The notes: generated by a model not told the origin, from the letters alone. A stretch of 64,000 bases of DNA from Phoronis australis (GCA_002633005.1 NMRA01000024.1:891786-955785), one strand, 5' to 3'; counted from the first letter of the stretch, positions 1 to 14,200 are shown. Program-made: numbers and translations.

Positions 1-1984
1 TTTATCTCGTTTACTCTTGTTGAAATTTTTGACAAGACAAAACTTCATTGTTCCTCTATATTGTGTTCTAATTAAAAGATACAAGCAAATTGCACAGCAT
101 TCATTACTTTGACAAGACACCTTGAAAGACCTGGTTTAAACAGGAAAAAGCTTTGTACACTGTGCCACTGTTCAGTGATATCCAGTTTTAGCAAGCTCCC
201 CTCTGTTACTAACACTCCAACACACATTTTTCTGTCAATAAAAAGAAACTTAAATTTGTTTATTATTTGCTAAAACAAAGTTTTGAGAGTCTTTCCACAA
301 CAACTTGAGTAAACACTTAATCAAACCAGTTAACACTTATTCCTAAATGACGCACTACACCAACCCTACCATTTAAAAAAGAATTCAATTTTATGTTTAA
401 CTTTTGAAATTGAAGTAATGCTTCTACAAGAGGCAGCATTCACATTTTCGAGCCAAGAAAAATTCCTAGTGCAAAATACTTGCAGGGACATAATTTACAA
501 AGTGCTCTTTAGTGATATCTTTGTACTAAAAAGTCGTGTTCTGCTTTATAACGTGGTGACAACAAGGGGAAGAGTATCCTAAACACTGCAATTCGCTCTA
601 TTTGGCTAAAAACAACAAAAACTGAATAAAGAGAGAATGCCACCAAAAAACAACATGTTTTGTATTAATTTAGATCCAGTAGTTCCACTCGATAACAGCA
701 ATTATTCACTTCTTTTACACCTGATGACAGACGGAAGTGCTGAAATTAACTGATGAGAATTGCTGATATTAACTGATGACGTCATAGAATCTAACACAGT
801 CTGTTCAGCAGTTCACCAGACACTTACTGGTGTCAGGTTGTCTTCATCGTTTACACCAATAAATCATCAAAATTCAATGCAAAACCCTTACAAATACATA
901 GAGTTCGTAAACAAATGAGTTGTTTTATTTGCTATTACAGATTTATGGAAATCCAATAGCATACAAAGTTCGGTAGGCCAACTTATCGAGGTCTGTCGCA
1001 GGAAGTTTGGATCTGCTCAGTAATAAGTTATTGTTCTGTGAAATACAGACAGGAGAGTATAGTCGGGTGTTGTAATTTTAGACTTGCAATTTTTCAGTTC
1101 TAAACATACAAAACACTTGTTATAACCCAGTGAAGGAGCGAGAAGTCAGGTTCCCCTTCCACAAAGCGGTTAGGCCAAAGTTGAATAATAACAATGATTC
1201 CAATAATGTATAAATACCTACATAAAGATTCCCCTAACATCTGACCATAGCATATAAAATCGAGTTATTGTTTCACAATAGCTTTCTGTCAGTAAACACT
1301 GAATTAGCATGCGCTAACATGGCCTCAGTGCCCATTCAATTAATTTTATTGCAGCTGGTAACACAGTATGATTTATTTATTGTGGATTTCTCAAAATGCT
1401 TGCACTCACAAAAACTCCAATGGCATAACAAATCCTATCTACTGTGACAGACTTTGACACTTTAGTCCCGTTTAGACATCAACTTTTGGCTCGGCACAAC
1501 TGACACGAAGCAAATTGACCCATGTCAAGCAGCCGTTTTCACACACAACTCACTGACCGTGGCAAGACGGAGATTAAAGACTGGAGAGATTGGATCGCAG
1601 ATGCGCAAGTTTACAAATGACGAGAGTTGCAGAGACAAACAACCCGTACGTAGGTCATTGCACAAGCGCAGTAGAGATGATCCTTTCCGCCTTACTCCAG
1701 TTTCGCGTTTAGACTTATAATTGACACGGCTCAAGACGTTCGGGCGCAAATTGCTCTACCTCACAAACGGGTGGCAAACGTTTGGCAACGCGGTGTCAAT
1801 TTTCTCCGTGTCAGTTCGTTTACACATTGGAACAACTTGTTCCGTGTCAGCTGATCATTGTCAACTTTGTAGTGTAAACAGCACTTTTGTTTCAGTTTTA
1901 TATAAACATTGGTTAAGGTGAAAATGATTCATTTTGAAACAGAATCCACAATAAGGGCAACTTAAAACCAGACAAGCAGATATT
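1..1984. other. non-coding stretch, no gene recognised
   Basis: AT-rich sequence with short open frames only, none with a recognisable domain or matching splice sites. It contains one perfect TGACGTCA palindrome at 777-784. I see no other supportable feature. Confidence 0.6.
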
Positions 1985-2135
1985 TCACAGCCTCCTATTT
2001 GGTATTAACAGTGAACTATTCATTCTTTCCTGTCGCAACCCACATACCCACTTCCGAAGTATTTCGGGTTCTCCAGGAAATCGCTTTCCTCGCAGCTTCA
2101 TGGTTCGCACAAGCAGGAACGATACACCACACCAT
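1985..2135 (-). pseudogene. THAP-like zinc-finger fragment, frameshifted
   Basis: On the minus strand an ATG at 2135 opens with M-V-W-C-I-V-P-A-C, the C-x4-C start typical of THAP C2CH DNA-binding domains. About ten codons later a different frame reads RFPGEPEILRKW, resembling the next conserved THAP block (FP, then a conserved Trp). The two halves are one frame apart, so the domain is broken or hides a very short intron. The Trp codon is followed at once by a donor-like GTATGT at 2047. The final Cys/His pair of the domain is not visible downstream. It is most likely a remnant of a THAP gene or of a THAP-bearing transposon; homology is inferred from two short motifs. Confidence 0.35.
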
Positions 2136-2697
2136 AGCGGCACACACTCAGCTGAAGAACTGCAGACCTCGCTGCATTGTGTACTCACCTTCCTCACAGG
2201 TTAACACGACACCTCTCGGCGAGGTTCGATCAACTGTATACAAGGTGATGTGGAATGAATATAGACCGGCGGTAACAAAATTAAACCAGTTGGCTTTCTC
2301 CTTTAATACTTTTATTCTAGTAAAATCGGTTCCATAATACGGCATAAGCTCACCTACGACTTACCACTTGCTGTCGAATGAGCACGGTAATTTTTTAAAC
2401 CCGAAAGCACTTGGGTTAAGGCTTCAACACTAACTGTTAATCACGGTGAAATGCCCCTCTAATGTTAATCTTGAAGTTTCATCACCATAGATTTTTTTAC
2501 GTTTTCATGGCTCCTTTGTGGTCATAATCGCCCAGCTGCAGTGTTGACCTTCCAGGCTAATTGCACAATTGACCTATCGCAAGCTCTGCCCCCTTGCGAA
2601 AAGTCGACAAACAAACAATAAAGTTTACCCGACAATGTGTTGTTTGTCTGGTAAAATGGCAGCTTGGAAACGAAGGTGTGTCAAGAAGGCTTTATGC

Positions 2698-3240
2698 TTT
2701 ATTTATTTATTTATTGTGATATTTAAAATGAGGGTGGCCTCTTCAATGATAGCATTGCTTTCCAAGAGGGCCCCCAACAACAAAATATAAAACAGTAATA
2801 TAATACAATAAAGTAATAAAACAATAATCAAATACACGTAACAGAGATACACTTAAAACAGGTTGAGAATTAAGATAATAAATTAATGACGAAGGATGCT
2901 AAAAATTGGATTAAGAGAGAAGAAATAAAGAGATGATACTGAATAGTGAGAATATTTACAAAAATGAAAAATGACATAATTAAGACAGGTAGGGTGTAAA
3001 ATGGTTCGGCAAATTACGGCCACTTTTTAATAATAAGTTTGAAAGTATTAATTGAATCAGACCTTTTAATTTCTGGGCTAAGAGTGTTCCGTATTGCAGC
3101 AGCAGCATAAAAGTTCTCTTGCCGGTCTCGTTTTTCATTTTTTTAAAAGAAACATTACCGGCAACAGAAGAACGTGTAGAGTATACAGCCTGGCCGTTGC
3201 TGAATTTTCGGCTGAGATATACTGGAGCCATAGCGATAGG
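2698..3240 (-). mobile_element. 5'-truncated non-LTR retrotransposon (LINE) 3' end
   Basis: Minus strand. The frame from 3231 reads through YSTRSS and NETGKRTF, then continues after a one-base frameshift near 3107 as FYAAAAIRNTLSPEIKR and a stop near 3014. This is the C-terminal tail seen in jockey/CR1-like LINE reverse transcriptases (a Y-x-TR block, G-K-R-x-F, a degenerate W-N-x-L-P block, then I-K). About 300 bp of 3' UTR follows, ending in a short imperfect hairpin and a (TAAA)n tail, visible as TTTATTTATTTATTTA near 2698-2715 on the plus strand. The 5' truncation, frameshift and simple-repeat tail are usual for a dead LINE copy. The clade is a guess. Confidence 0.78.
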
Positions 3241-3646
3241 TCAGCTGTTAGAGCATGACAACAGACCAACAGAGTACTCAGTGCATTGACAGTTCAAGAA
3301 AAGAAGCCAATTTATTTAATTCGAATTTAGATAAACCTTTCATACAAACTCCGGTAGTAGGGAAGTATCGATACAAACTGCCACGTGACTCCAGGCTTTG
3401 GTGCGTAGTTCACAGACACCAAAATTATGGTAACGCTGTTTGATGTGTGATCAGTCATCAAAGTTATGCGACACGTCAAAAACATTATTAAAAATAAATT
3501 TTTTTAAAATTTGAAATATCACATACATGGACATGAAGTGCTTATAGTGGCAGAAAAGATTATTTGACAAAAAATTTGCAATACCACAGCTAATACACTT
3601 ATTGACAGCAACAACAGACCTAACTTTTATGACATCAAAGTTATTT

Positions 3647-3716
3647 GTTCATGCCACATCGTTCATGCCACATCGTTCATGCCACATCGTTCATGTCACA
3701 TCGTTCAAGCCACATC
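3647..3716 (+). repeat. 14-bp minisatellite, 5 copies
   Basis: Five head-to-tail copies of GTTCATGCCACATC. The first three are identical; copies four and five each differ by one base. No coding role is evident. Confidence 0.9.
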
Positions 3717-5370
3717 GAAGAATCGATGCTCCACTGTCAAATCTACCTATTTACAGCGCCATTAACTTTTAGTCTACGACCAATAGAAACCGTTCATAGC
3801 GATCGACACTCACAAAACATCGACGCGTTGACGTTGGTAAAAATACAGCAAAAAAACACAATTTTTAACGTGAAAAATAATCCAATCATGAATTTTTTTA
3901 AAATTAGTAAGCGAAAAGTCAATGTTAATTATTCATTATTCATCAACAGTAAGTGAATGAGGGGATTGAGCGATGTCAATGATCTTAACAATTCTTGGTA
4001 ACAAAAATGTACATAATATTCACTTGTAAGGAAATGTACTACACTCAATCTGTCAAAGTAAATTCACTCTTAAAAATCAATTTTCTCCAAGAATATTTGC
4101 AGAGATGAACCCAATCCTCGCCTGCGGTAAGCAAGGTTTAATGCACGGCACCTAATTGAAACTAAAAGCGTTTTAATGTAGGGACATTCGTCTTACTGGA
4201 TGATTATTGATTTTCAAAGACATAAATCTATGGTGCTTCGTGCTAATCACAATCAAGTGTCTTGTTGGTCTTCAAATCCAATTACGTAAGTCAACTTCCT
4301 CTAAAATCACAAAACAGTTCACTACCACCTCACTGTTGAAACTAAGCAACACATGCAGTCTGAGACAGTAATGATATAAACAGAATGTTAAATTTTTTGA
4401 TACCTATAAGTTTTTTACAATTTAAAGATGAAAATGTGTATTTAGTTGGCTGCAAATATCAAATTCTATTACAATGACTGCTAATATATGGATGTCAAAC
4501 TCTGGTTTTAAAGAACACTTAAAAGATACAAAGTAAAATCAAAAAGATGCAAAGTGACCCAATCCTCCTAGACTTTGGCAGAAATGTAAAGTGAAGATAC
4601 AAAGAGGATACTACGGTTGCCATGGAAACTAGCACCACCAATGGAGGCAGGTCATAGCCATCTGTGCTGACCTCTATTGCGGAATGAAAAACAGAACAGT
4701 TGTGTAGGGTGTGCCATCCATCATCAGCGCATGTCTCACCCTGGCTGAGTGAGCATGACTGAGTGTAATCCACTAAACTGATTCACATGACCTATATCAA
4801 ATATCTTTTGTGCATGAATAATTGAAAAGCTGGTTGACTGAAAGTAAACTTAAGGCTTCCCACTGACCAAAACTGGTGACCCTACAGTTACAAACATGCA
4901 CTGCAGGAGGGAAGGGAAACTGCAACCATTCACTGATGAAGTGTCCTAATTCAGAGCCATTGTCTTTTCCAAAATTTCAGGTAGTAGGCTACACATGAGG
5001 CTAAATCTTCCCTGCGGCTATTCTTTATGGTCATTATTAAGTCGTTACTGGCCTATATATTTACTATGTGGGAACTTATTGACAAGTCAGTATTTAGACT
5101 ATATCTAAAAAAGTACACACTTTAACCCAGTGTAAGTATATGTTTTCTGAAAGCCCAAAGCCTGCAGAATTTTATATGTGACTGTCAGTAAATGGGTCAT
5201 GTAATTATGTCTCTTTAGAAAAAAATATTAAAGAGAAAGGTACAAACACAGGAAAACAACAGTACTAAAATTACATGTCTGACTAAATTTTGTTTAATAT
5301 TTATTTAATGCTCACAATGAAATCTCACAAATCCTGTTCAACTTTCATTTATTTTCGTTTCATGCAGCTT

Positions 5371-5600
5371 TTGAGTTTTTTCATGAAATCGTGACACTCC
5401 AATTTTTGAGAGCCCATCGTGCAAAAGTGGAACATTTTAAAAACCATTCCTAACACTACTTTGGAGAACAGTGCGTAAACCACAGTATGAGTTTCATATG
5501 AATCTGATCAGCTATTTCCGAAATCTATATGATATTCCGAAGTTAGCTTCATTCAAAATTTGTCTAGGATCCTAAATAACCCAAAATTTGATGTCACTAC
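5371..5600. repeat. dispersed repeat family, copy 1
   Basis: This shares an ordered set of short blocks with 37150-37350 and 51340-51500: a GCCCATCGTGCAAAAG / GCCCCTCATGCA block, a TTTAAAAA block, a GTTTCAT block followed by a TCTGATCAGC-like block, and a GAAGTTAG block. Order and spacing are similar in the three copies, which suggests old copies of one non-coding element. No ends or target duplications could be fixed. Confidence 0.6.
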
Positions 5601-7099
5601 AGGATCTGATCAAGAACACTTGACCTACCGTAATAATGTTGTTGAGTCAAAAATATTAGACATTATCTGTAATGCCCCAGATTGCTGTAGTTCTAGAAAA
5701 TACTATACTCAGCTGTTTTAAAGCGGAAATTGCGGATTAATTCCTCATCACTGTCATTGTTTGGCCACATTTGTTAAAAACACAACACAGTGACGATGTG
5801 AATATGAAGCAGGTAGAAAATTGCCAAATGTTTTTAAGAACGAGTTTTGTGGCGAAAATGATCCGTCGCAAATCACTGGACCGTGCCCCAGCAAGTATGA
5901 TGACGTGGTGCTCGGGAATAGCAATGAATGACGCAGGCTATGTGAGCCCGCGAGGTACGTCATTAGTGTAAGGGTCACCTAGTTGCAGAATTTTTTGTTT
6001 TCACATTTACAAATTGTCAGTGAATACAACTGCACTTTGTTTAGCATAGATCGTGTTAAAATAACATAGTGGTTTAGTTCCTGTTATACATTAGCATGGC
6101 TAGGAGCATGCAAATACATCTTTTAAGTAAATAAGGCACCCTAACTTATAACACATCTGGTGCAACCAGGACCTCCACTTACTCAAGGCTCTACATGCAG
6201 CAAGTAAACGCTTCGAAAATACGAATGAAAAAGGTAACGTAAAAAATTGAGATCACTCATACAAGCGCCAAGTGGACGTTCGGCACATTTTCTTTTTTCT
6301 TTCTCGCCACTTTTTACAAGCCCAAATCCAGAAATATGAGTTGCCTGTATCAAGCGCTGTTAGTGAATCGTTTTGATATAAGATCATTAGGTAAACTACA
6401 GAAGACTTAAGAACCAACCTCGACACGTGCAGCTAGCCCCGTTGGTTTGCACATGTCAACTTTACATAGTTTCCTGTTGTGAACATGGAGGCAGAATGAC
6501 GCTGAGCGTGAAATTCGTCTCTGGCTCATGTTACAAACCAACCTAACTGTGCTGAAATATTAATGCTATCTATTTGCTGTTTCTGTTGGATGTATCTGTC
6601 TTTATAATAAACGCATTAAGGATTTGGTTTTGAAGCTTCGAAATTGGCCCAGCATTTGTAAGCTTGCAACTTGTGCGAGCTCAGCACATTTATAAAAACA
6701 TGGTTCGCGAAAAACAATATGAATCTGCGGCCGCCAGTCTAATTGATGACTTGAGTGGAGTCATTAGAGCACAACCTGGCTGGTGATGACTCATGTTTGC
6801 CCACTACTCACTATGAGTTTCGATATTTTCGCCTAAAGATAACAATGATAATACATGAGAAAGGTAAAGATCTGTTTTAAAAGGCCACTGGCTACCTTCG
6901 TTACCGAGGGTCACATTTCATTTACCGTGGTAGTATCTTCTGAAATATTGATTGTCAACATGTAAACCATATATTTTTCGAATCCTTGACAATCAGGGAA
7001 GTCAATAATGAGAATGAAAGTGTTACTCATATGTTTGAAATCACGTGACCATGTTTTTTCGTGCAAAATCACAATTTTCCATGGAGACTGCCATAACTT

Positions 7100-7370
7100 C
7101 CACAGGTCTCACTTTTTCCTAAGAGGGTAGTAAATTCTGTTTATTTGATCTATTAGCTACAAAACAGTATCTGGGATTTTTTAAGGCCATCAGTTCCAAG
7201 AAATCGGCTGTCAAAAATTGAGACCTAAGAGCTTTTCACGGAAAGTCGAGGTCTTGGTTTTTGAGAGCCAAGATCTCCGGCTCAAAGGCCTTTAAAGAAT
7301 CCCAGACACTGTTAAGTAGCTAATATAGACATTCATCAAATCTAACCTCCTACCATAGCTACTACTAGAC
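7100..7370. repeat. long imperfect hairpin (MITE-like element)
   Basis: The left arm around 7155-7187 (TCTGGGATTTTTTAAGGCC inside it) matches in inverted orientation the right arm at 7287-7321 (GGCCTTTAAAGAATCCCAGA inside it). Weaker complementarity extends outward, GAGGGTAG near 7124 against CCTCCTACC near 7347, and inward to a centre near 7230. A related left arm is present near 51800-51890, where the blocks AAATTCTGTTT and CGGCTGTCAAAAAT recur in the same order. This fits a non-autonomous DNA-transposon-like hairpin repeat. Confidence 0.6.
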
Positions 7371-10300
7371 AATGTTTTGATAAAATGTGGACCTTCACAG
7401 TAATGGTAAAAAAGCATTTGAAAAATGAAAAAATAAAGTTCGACAATTATTTTTATCCGAAATAGGTGGATATCACCGTACTTTGGGAGCTACCAGCAAG
7501 GATGCATCAGAATATAAGCCGCCAATGGTCCAAATGGCTAAATACACTTCAATGTAACCAAATGCATGAGTGTACTGTTGGGAATTGGGATCTGTATTTT
7601 CACAATATTCTCTACTCCATGTCGCTAACATTGTCGATTTGGTCACCGATATTTAGATCAGCAGCTCTGCATTGCAGTTGTGTTGGAATCTAAATGCAAT
7701 AGGTATTCTTGAAGACAAACACTTACAGGGCTCCCCGGATTTTGAGGGCCAGTTTGATACCAGTTATACAGTGAAAAAAAGATTCCTCAAAATGCAGGAT
7801 CCCAGGAAGAGACTATTACCATGGTACATCAATGAATAATCTTCATGCGTCAACGACTTATGCTCCTAAAATTTTACCTGCTCATGCAATGCTATTGCAA
7901 CCATATGTCTGGCCATGAAGGAGAAAAGTTCAGGCCCTCCAAACATCATGAAAGAATTCCAAACATAGTGCGAAATGTTTAGTAAAACGCTCTGTTCACC
8001 ATCACATCAGCACCATGAAACTGAAGGGGGCGCCACTTTTCGAGTTTAGATCTCTGGAATCAGCAACAAACTGTGGTGCTTAGCAAGTCCGAGCCGGGGC
8101 TATCCAAATTTGTCATTTGTAAGTACCATGAGGTGGGATACATACCCGTAGCTGAAATCCCGAGTCCATTAGTGGGAAGAAAATAAATTACCACAGACAT
8201 ATGAAATGACATGACATTTTGCATAAAGTGATAAGATAGCTTTGCAACTTTAGCAGTGCATTCGCATTTCAGAAAGCTCTCTGAGGTTATCCGATAATCC
8301 AGCTATAACCTGATAACATTTCCAAAGACATTAATCTTCGACGAAAATTGATTCTGCCTCTACTTAATGCCAATCGAGCGAGTGCCATTTTCTTTGAGCT
8401 AATCGCTATAATCAGATTTTACGAATAGGAACCGATCAGAAAGAACTCAATTGGTGGAAAAATGATATTAGTGCCTTTTTATCAATTTTCATCAAGAGTC
8501 TCTTGAGGAATCAGTGCCTGTAGAGTCAATACTTTGGTGAGAGAGAAAAGCTCACAATAGCAGGCCCTCAGGCCTGTCCATGATGTAATACCAACTGGGG
8601 ATACATACAAGAACCATCAATGAACAACATGTGAATAGGCAGTGATTTCAACTAGCCCATTTCTGAGTGATTGTGAGAGAACATTGTTCACAGTGAATAG
8701 AAATTGTCATTCCAGGAGAACATCACTCAGCTTTCCTGGGGCTATTAAAGTGGCCTTGAAATTAGGTTAACAGAGAGTGTACCTCAGAAACACATCTAGG
8801 TTAACCAATTAAGGTAAATCAGTATGTGTCAAAGAAAGAGGCAACTTTGCTGTCCTGGATGAGTCACATTAAGAGATGGGTGTTTTAGGTTCGACTCTCG
8901 ATAGGCACGATAGCTAGGCCATTATTGGTGCCATCAACAAAAGACATGCCACTTTATATTCAAACCTAAACATATTGAGAACAGAAAACTGTTGCATCTC
9001 CATCAACGATTTGTGAGACAAGGGTCCTATGTGGGTGCAAGTGGGTACATGTAGGAAAAGGGTCCCATTTGGGTACAGTGGGCCGTTTTCCACTGGTTTT
9101 GCCCGACCCATTTCAATCTTCTCTTTGCTAGCTAAATGCAAGAGCATGTTACCATACCTCAAGTTTTCAGAGGATTCAAGTACAATATGTTGACAACAGC
9201 ACAGGCTTGACGAGATACGAGATACGGTATGTTTTGTTTCCTAACCCAACGAGCATGCATCACCAAGGCAACTTCCCATGTCTAGCGTAAATACAGCGAA
9301 AGCTGATTCCCGTACATTAGCTGGTACCTGCACAAAACACGGGTTCCAACTAGCATCAACTAGGATACAAACAATGTGACACACGCAGTTGGGTATTCAG
9401 TATTCTCCATCAGGACAAAAATTCAAAACATGAAATGTTCTCACATATTGACCTTCCCTTCCTGTTAATTTACCAAAGATGACCATCGTTTGTTGCTGGG
9501 CATGTCACTGTCATTTTTATTGCTAAGTAAATAAAAAATATGCCCCTTTGGAATAAAATCGTTTCGCAGAAAAAACACTTGGGCTTTTCAAACTTGGCTC
9601 AGGATTTTAAGCATGGCTCAGAGCATTTCAAACATGGTGTAGCGCTATATTTGAATACATGTTGTGAGCACTGCGGTACTGTAACCTCACTTCAATTTCC
9701 CAAACAATGACAGCAATTCTTTTCATTTCCTGAACGCTCACTCAGTGTTCTCCACAACAGGAAATTCAAACTAGACTAGAATTACAAAATTCATGTACGT
9801 GTTCGAAAGTCCATGTCCATACTGTGTGAGTTTGTATTTTAAGTACAGGAATAAATGCACTGACATGCCACCAAAAATCCAAAATGTTTAAATTTGCTTA
9901 AGAAATGACAGATCTACCATACTGCAAACTTGTTGTATAGGCTTTCAAACTCGAAAGTAAGCCAAACTCGTGACAAAATTCAAACTCAACGCAGTGACGA
10001 GTCAAAACAGGTTGTGGAGAACACTGGTCACTGTATAAAATTCTCAAGTTGTTCAGTTCAAATTGCCCTCAATGGTGAAGTTTTATGTTCTTCAGCATGC
10101 TCGATTTTGTTTGGAAATTTCACACAATTAAATCTTACATTTCAAACACACTGGGCTAAACAGATGAGCTTTTACATACCAAAAATAAATACTCCCCCAG
10201 TCTTATGAATCAACAGTGGTGCATGTACCCTATTTAAATACAGATTTTAACAAAGAGGATAATCTCCTCAGGTGTTTGCTTAGCCATCATTGCACTGGAT

Positions 10301-10824
10301 ACAACCAGGTATGGCATATACCTGTGATTAAGATGATAATCAACTGTTATCACTTGCCAAACATCTCTCACAGGATGATAATATGTTTATCTACTGATAT
10401 ATGTTGACAATAATGTCCAACCAGCTTGACTTAATCATATGTGAATGGTCAATTTTTTTGCTCCAACAAAGAAGAGGAGTTTAGGTAAACTGAAAATTTT
10501 CTGGATGATTGAGTCTTGTGAGCATTCCAATGAGATGAAGTAAGGGATTGGATACAAAAATGTTATCTAAACTCAATTGATGGCACTGTTTCCCCGTGAC
10601 AAAGATCCTGTAGATTGCGGTCTGACTGGGTTAGTCTATGCTAGAGCCCAAAATGAGTGGATCAGTTTAGAAATGCTGGTTATGAAATCCCTGGGATATT
10701 ACAATGCACTATGGAAAAATTTCTTCAAAATTAGAATAGTAAAATAAAAATGTGATTATACCAAAAATTTCAACAATAGTAAATAAGAAGATAAAAAACG
10801 AGACTTGAAAATTTAAAAAAACAG

Positions 10825-10837
10825 CCACTAGATGGCA
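10825..10837 (+). promoter_or_regulatory. CTCF-like motif 1
   Basis: CCACTAGATGGCA matches the CTCF core CCASYAGRKGGCR at every position. This is a motif match only; occupancy is unknown. It lies in an AT-rich stretch that may be repetitive. Confidence 0.35.
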
Positions 10838-10973
10838 CAGAATCATCAAAGATATCCAAAAATGTAAAGGCATTGTCGCCTTCATAATAGAAACCTATTT
10901 TCTAAATTTCATGAAAATCCATCCAATCCAAGAATTACAAAGATACAGAGGCAACTATAAAAAACTAAAATTG

Positions 10974-10986
10974 CCACTAGGGGGCA
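10974..10986 (+). promoter_or_regulatory. CTCF-like motif 2
   Basis: CCACTAGGGGGCA is a second full match to the CTCF core, in the same orientation and about 150 bp from the first. Confidence 0.38.
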
Positions 10987-11142
10987 AAGCGATAGTCGTA
11001 TCGGTCCGAAAGTTGTTATCTGTCTGCCGTCAGCTTCATAATTACACATCTGGCAAACCTTATTAAGATCCTGCAAGCGCTTTAGGAGATACAGCTGCGG
11101 ACAGCGGACGCTGGACAACGGACGCCCAGAAATGATGGCACT

Positions 11143-11172
11143 ATGCGTCCACATAAAAATATGTGGGCGCAT
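11143..11172. repeat. near-perfect 30-bp palindrome
   Basis: ATGCGTCCACATAAA and its near-complement TTTATGTGGGCGCAT form 15-bp arms that differ at one pair. It lies 160 bp from the CTCF-like motifs and may belong to the same repeat. Confidence 0.7.
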
Positions 11173-11219
11173 AAAAATGAAAATTTTGGCCATTGTTATT
11201 ATTCGAATTTGACCCAACT

Positions 11220-14200
11220 TTACTGTATCAAGTACTTTAATCTATGAACGGCATAGGGTCCATGTTGCCAGGTATAGGCAATAAAAGAAAATGGTTTATG
11301 ATAGAGGTGGATAACACCCCATGAACCACCAACTTCTAAGACTACAACTTGATATTCAACTTCAAACTGATTTTATATTTTCTAACTTAAAAGTCATGTC
11401 TAATATGTTACTCATTTTCTTCTATCATACCAAATACAAACATTTACTTTTAAATTAGAACCCATCTGCTCACTGACTAAGTAATATAAGCAGCTGCTTA
11501 TACCATAGAGACAAGGAGAGAGAACCATGATTGCAGACCCACTAATGTTAGTATGAGGTGAACAAAGGGTAATAGTCAAACATAAGGCACTTGCATTTTG
11601 AGAACCAGTTTTCTCCACTGAATAACGAGCATCAAACTGGTTCTAAAAATACGGGCACATTATATCCGACTGTTGCCGAAGTCTGTCACGAAAGCCTAAC
11701 CCCAAGCTCTATCTGGCTTCGGGTCCCTGCGATCAGGTGAGTCCTACTTCATTCACTTCATTGATTGCCTCTGAGGAGGTATGTATGTGTTATTAATAAG
11801 AATTTCATGGCGGAGCCTATCATTATTAATTTATATTAATCAGATATCTTCGTGTCAAAATCAAAAGTTCACTGGTGTCAGGTCAACTCCTGTCTTCAGG
11901 CATCCTCATGCAGATGAACTCTGAATTTTCCTAACAATTGAAGCTGAACAGAAACAATAAATATGTGATGAGTTTGCTATGACTACCCATAGCCCTAAGC
12001 TAAATAAACCAACACAGAAACAAGAGGTGCTGTGTAGGCTAATGTACATTCCATCACAATATTTAGGCCCACCCCATACTTGCCATTTCAATGTCATAAA
12101 TCATTGAACAGATGCAAGAGCAAGTGACAATAAAACTACAGCCAGGTCACCATGACCCATTGTCTCCTGCTGAGCAGACTCTGAAACTGGAAAAGAAAGA
12201 AGTGAAGGTTGGACATCAGGGTCACCATTACTTTTTGTGCTCTTAACCTATTAATTAGTGGGCCTCGTAATTAATGGACCAAGTAATTAGTGTCACTTTT
12301 ACTTGGCAACCATGACGCTGCTTTGGCTGGCGACGTGTTATTGCCTGCAACAATGAACTATATGCTCAGTTAAACTGTTCCTGGATTTTTAATGGAAACA
12401 GACCTGACATGACATTTCATTAGTTAATAGAAACAGCAAATTTGGCATCCTACACAAAGACCATAACCAATTTTATGCCATCGTATAACTGCAATACCAC
12501 AAAAAGGTTGATCTTTATTTCCACTCTTTCACCTTCTTGATGAACCAGCCTACACATATCGGTGATACGGCGTGTCCATTTTATGTCCCAGAAGTCTCTC
12601 AAACTGCGTCACAGCAATTTTGAGTTATGAAGCAAGTGAAATTTGTTTGGGATTGGTGAATCATACCATCTACCCACTATCAAAGCGCCACCTCTGGAGG
12701 AGAGTGGAGGTTACTGACACACAGAAATTCATGTGTTGGCATCTGCGTGTATGCCTTGGTTTGGACGTTTGTCGAGGGGAAAGTTGCCTGTACATGTGAT
12801 TTCTTAAAGAGGAATTTTTTCGGGCCAGCTTAAAATCACCCCTCCCCCAATGGTCATCAGCAATGTCAGGGACTGTGTGAGTTTTAAGTGATTCTAAACT
12901 AGACGGGAATTTTTTAATCATTGGGAGATGAATTTTTGGGCCTGGTGTGGAGAATTTCACGTGATTTATAAAAAATTTGAAAGGGGAACGAGGCTGATAC
13001 TATCCAGTGCCCTGGTACAGTGAATTGTTTTGTAGTTTTATTTGATCAGATGGCTTGTTATTTTGAGCATTGTCACAGAACACAAACTTGCATGGAATGC
13101 ATCGATTTCATTAATTAATAATTAAAGTTGAACAGGAAATCACTTGAGCTACCTGGATAAATCCGGTGCAAAAGGTATGTCGATGTAATCTGCGAAGTTA
13201 CCTCCATCTTTGACCTGTTAGATTCGGTACTTAAGCAACATTGAAATTACTACCAGGATCAGTGAATTAAGTGAGTGCAAGTACGAAGAATAGAGTACAT
13301 ATTTTGGTAATAACTGAAATGAAATGCTTACTGTAGCCGAATAGCAAATCTTTTAACAATTTACACTGCAACACGTGCCACTGCTGAGAGCAACATCTGC
13401 TGAAAACTTCGACGACACAGAAACTAAATGTTCCCATTGAGCTGACGCACAATGAAGTTAAATCCACCAGTTTACATTTTAACTATTGTCCAAGCGCTGA
13501 CTTAAGTGTTTCCAAGGACTGACGTTACTCTAAATATCAATGCACTGATGTTTGGGGGAAATGGTCTTTAGATTTAGAACATTCAATAATTTCCAGCAAG
13601 CAAATGGCCGTCATCGCTTTGGACACAAATTTCTGACATACTGTAGCATTAATTTACAGTCAATTTGCTCAGAATCAGGAATAACACTTGCAAAGCATGA
13701 CCACAAGGTCTACAAAAGTGCCCTTCCCCCCGATGAACGTTGTCAGGTTGACACAGAATCAATGACAAAAGTTAACCCAAGAAAAAATTTTAACAGAATC
13801 CAATATCGATTGTCATAAAATAATCGTAAAAACAAGATCTATGCCATCAAACATTTAATACCCTACTGTATCAAACATTACAACTATCTAATTTAAAATC
13901 AAAATACATCTTTCTTTGAGTAAACATGAACACATCCTAGTCAACAACTAATAGATTTCCTCCGGGATGTTTCATTTTTCTACGCTAAATGCTTGATACA
14001 CACTATCTGTTTTTTGAATAAACAGTTCACCTATACACTGCCTGTCCAACCGTAAGCTTTAATAAGTGGCAAGGTATTGATTATTTTCACATGAACATGC
14101 GATTTTACCAAAAGAATCATTTTAGGCATTTTATCATAGCCTAACTGTCTTTCAGAGCCAGTTGTTCTACCAACTTTTTAAGGCTTTCTTAGAGTTCCCT

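Larger units (their letters stand above)
3717..10800. other. long gene-less stretch with dispersed repeats
   Basis: No open frame here shows a domain, a signal peptide or matched splice sites. What stands out is repeat sequence: one copy of a family also found near 37.2 and 51.4 kb, and a long hairpin element at 7100-7370. If the exon at 15207-15402 starts a leftward gene, this could be its intron sequence. Confidence 0.5.

Noticed and set aside
8885-8910. B-box-like GGTTCGACTCTC on the plus strand
   Set aside because: No A-box at a suitable distance and no cloverleaf.
12101-12186. Minus-strand terminal-exon-like frame ending in a hydrophobic stretch
   Set aside because: The acceptor is good, but the required phase matches no upstream exon found and the peptide is too short to judge.
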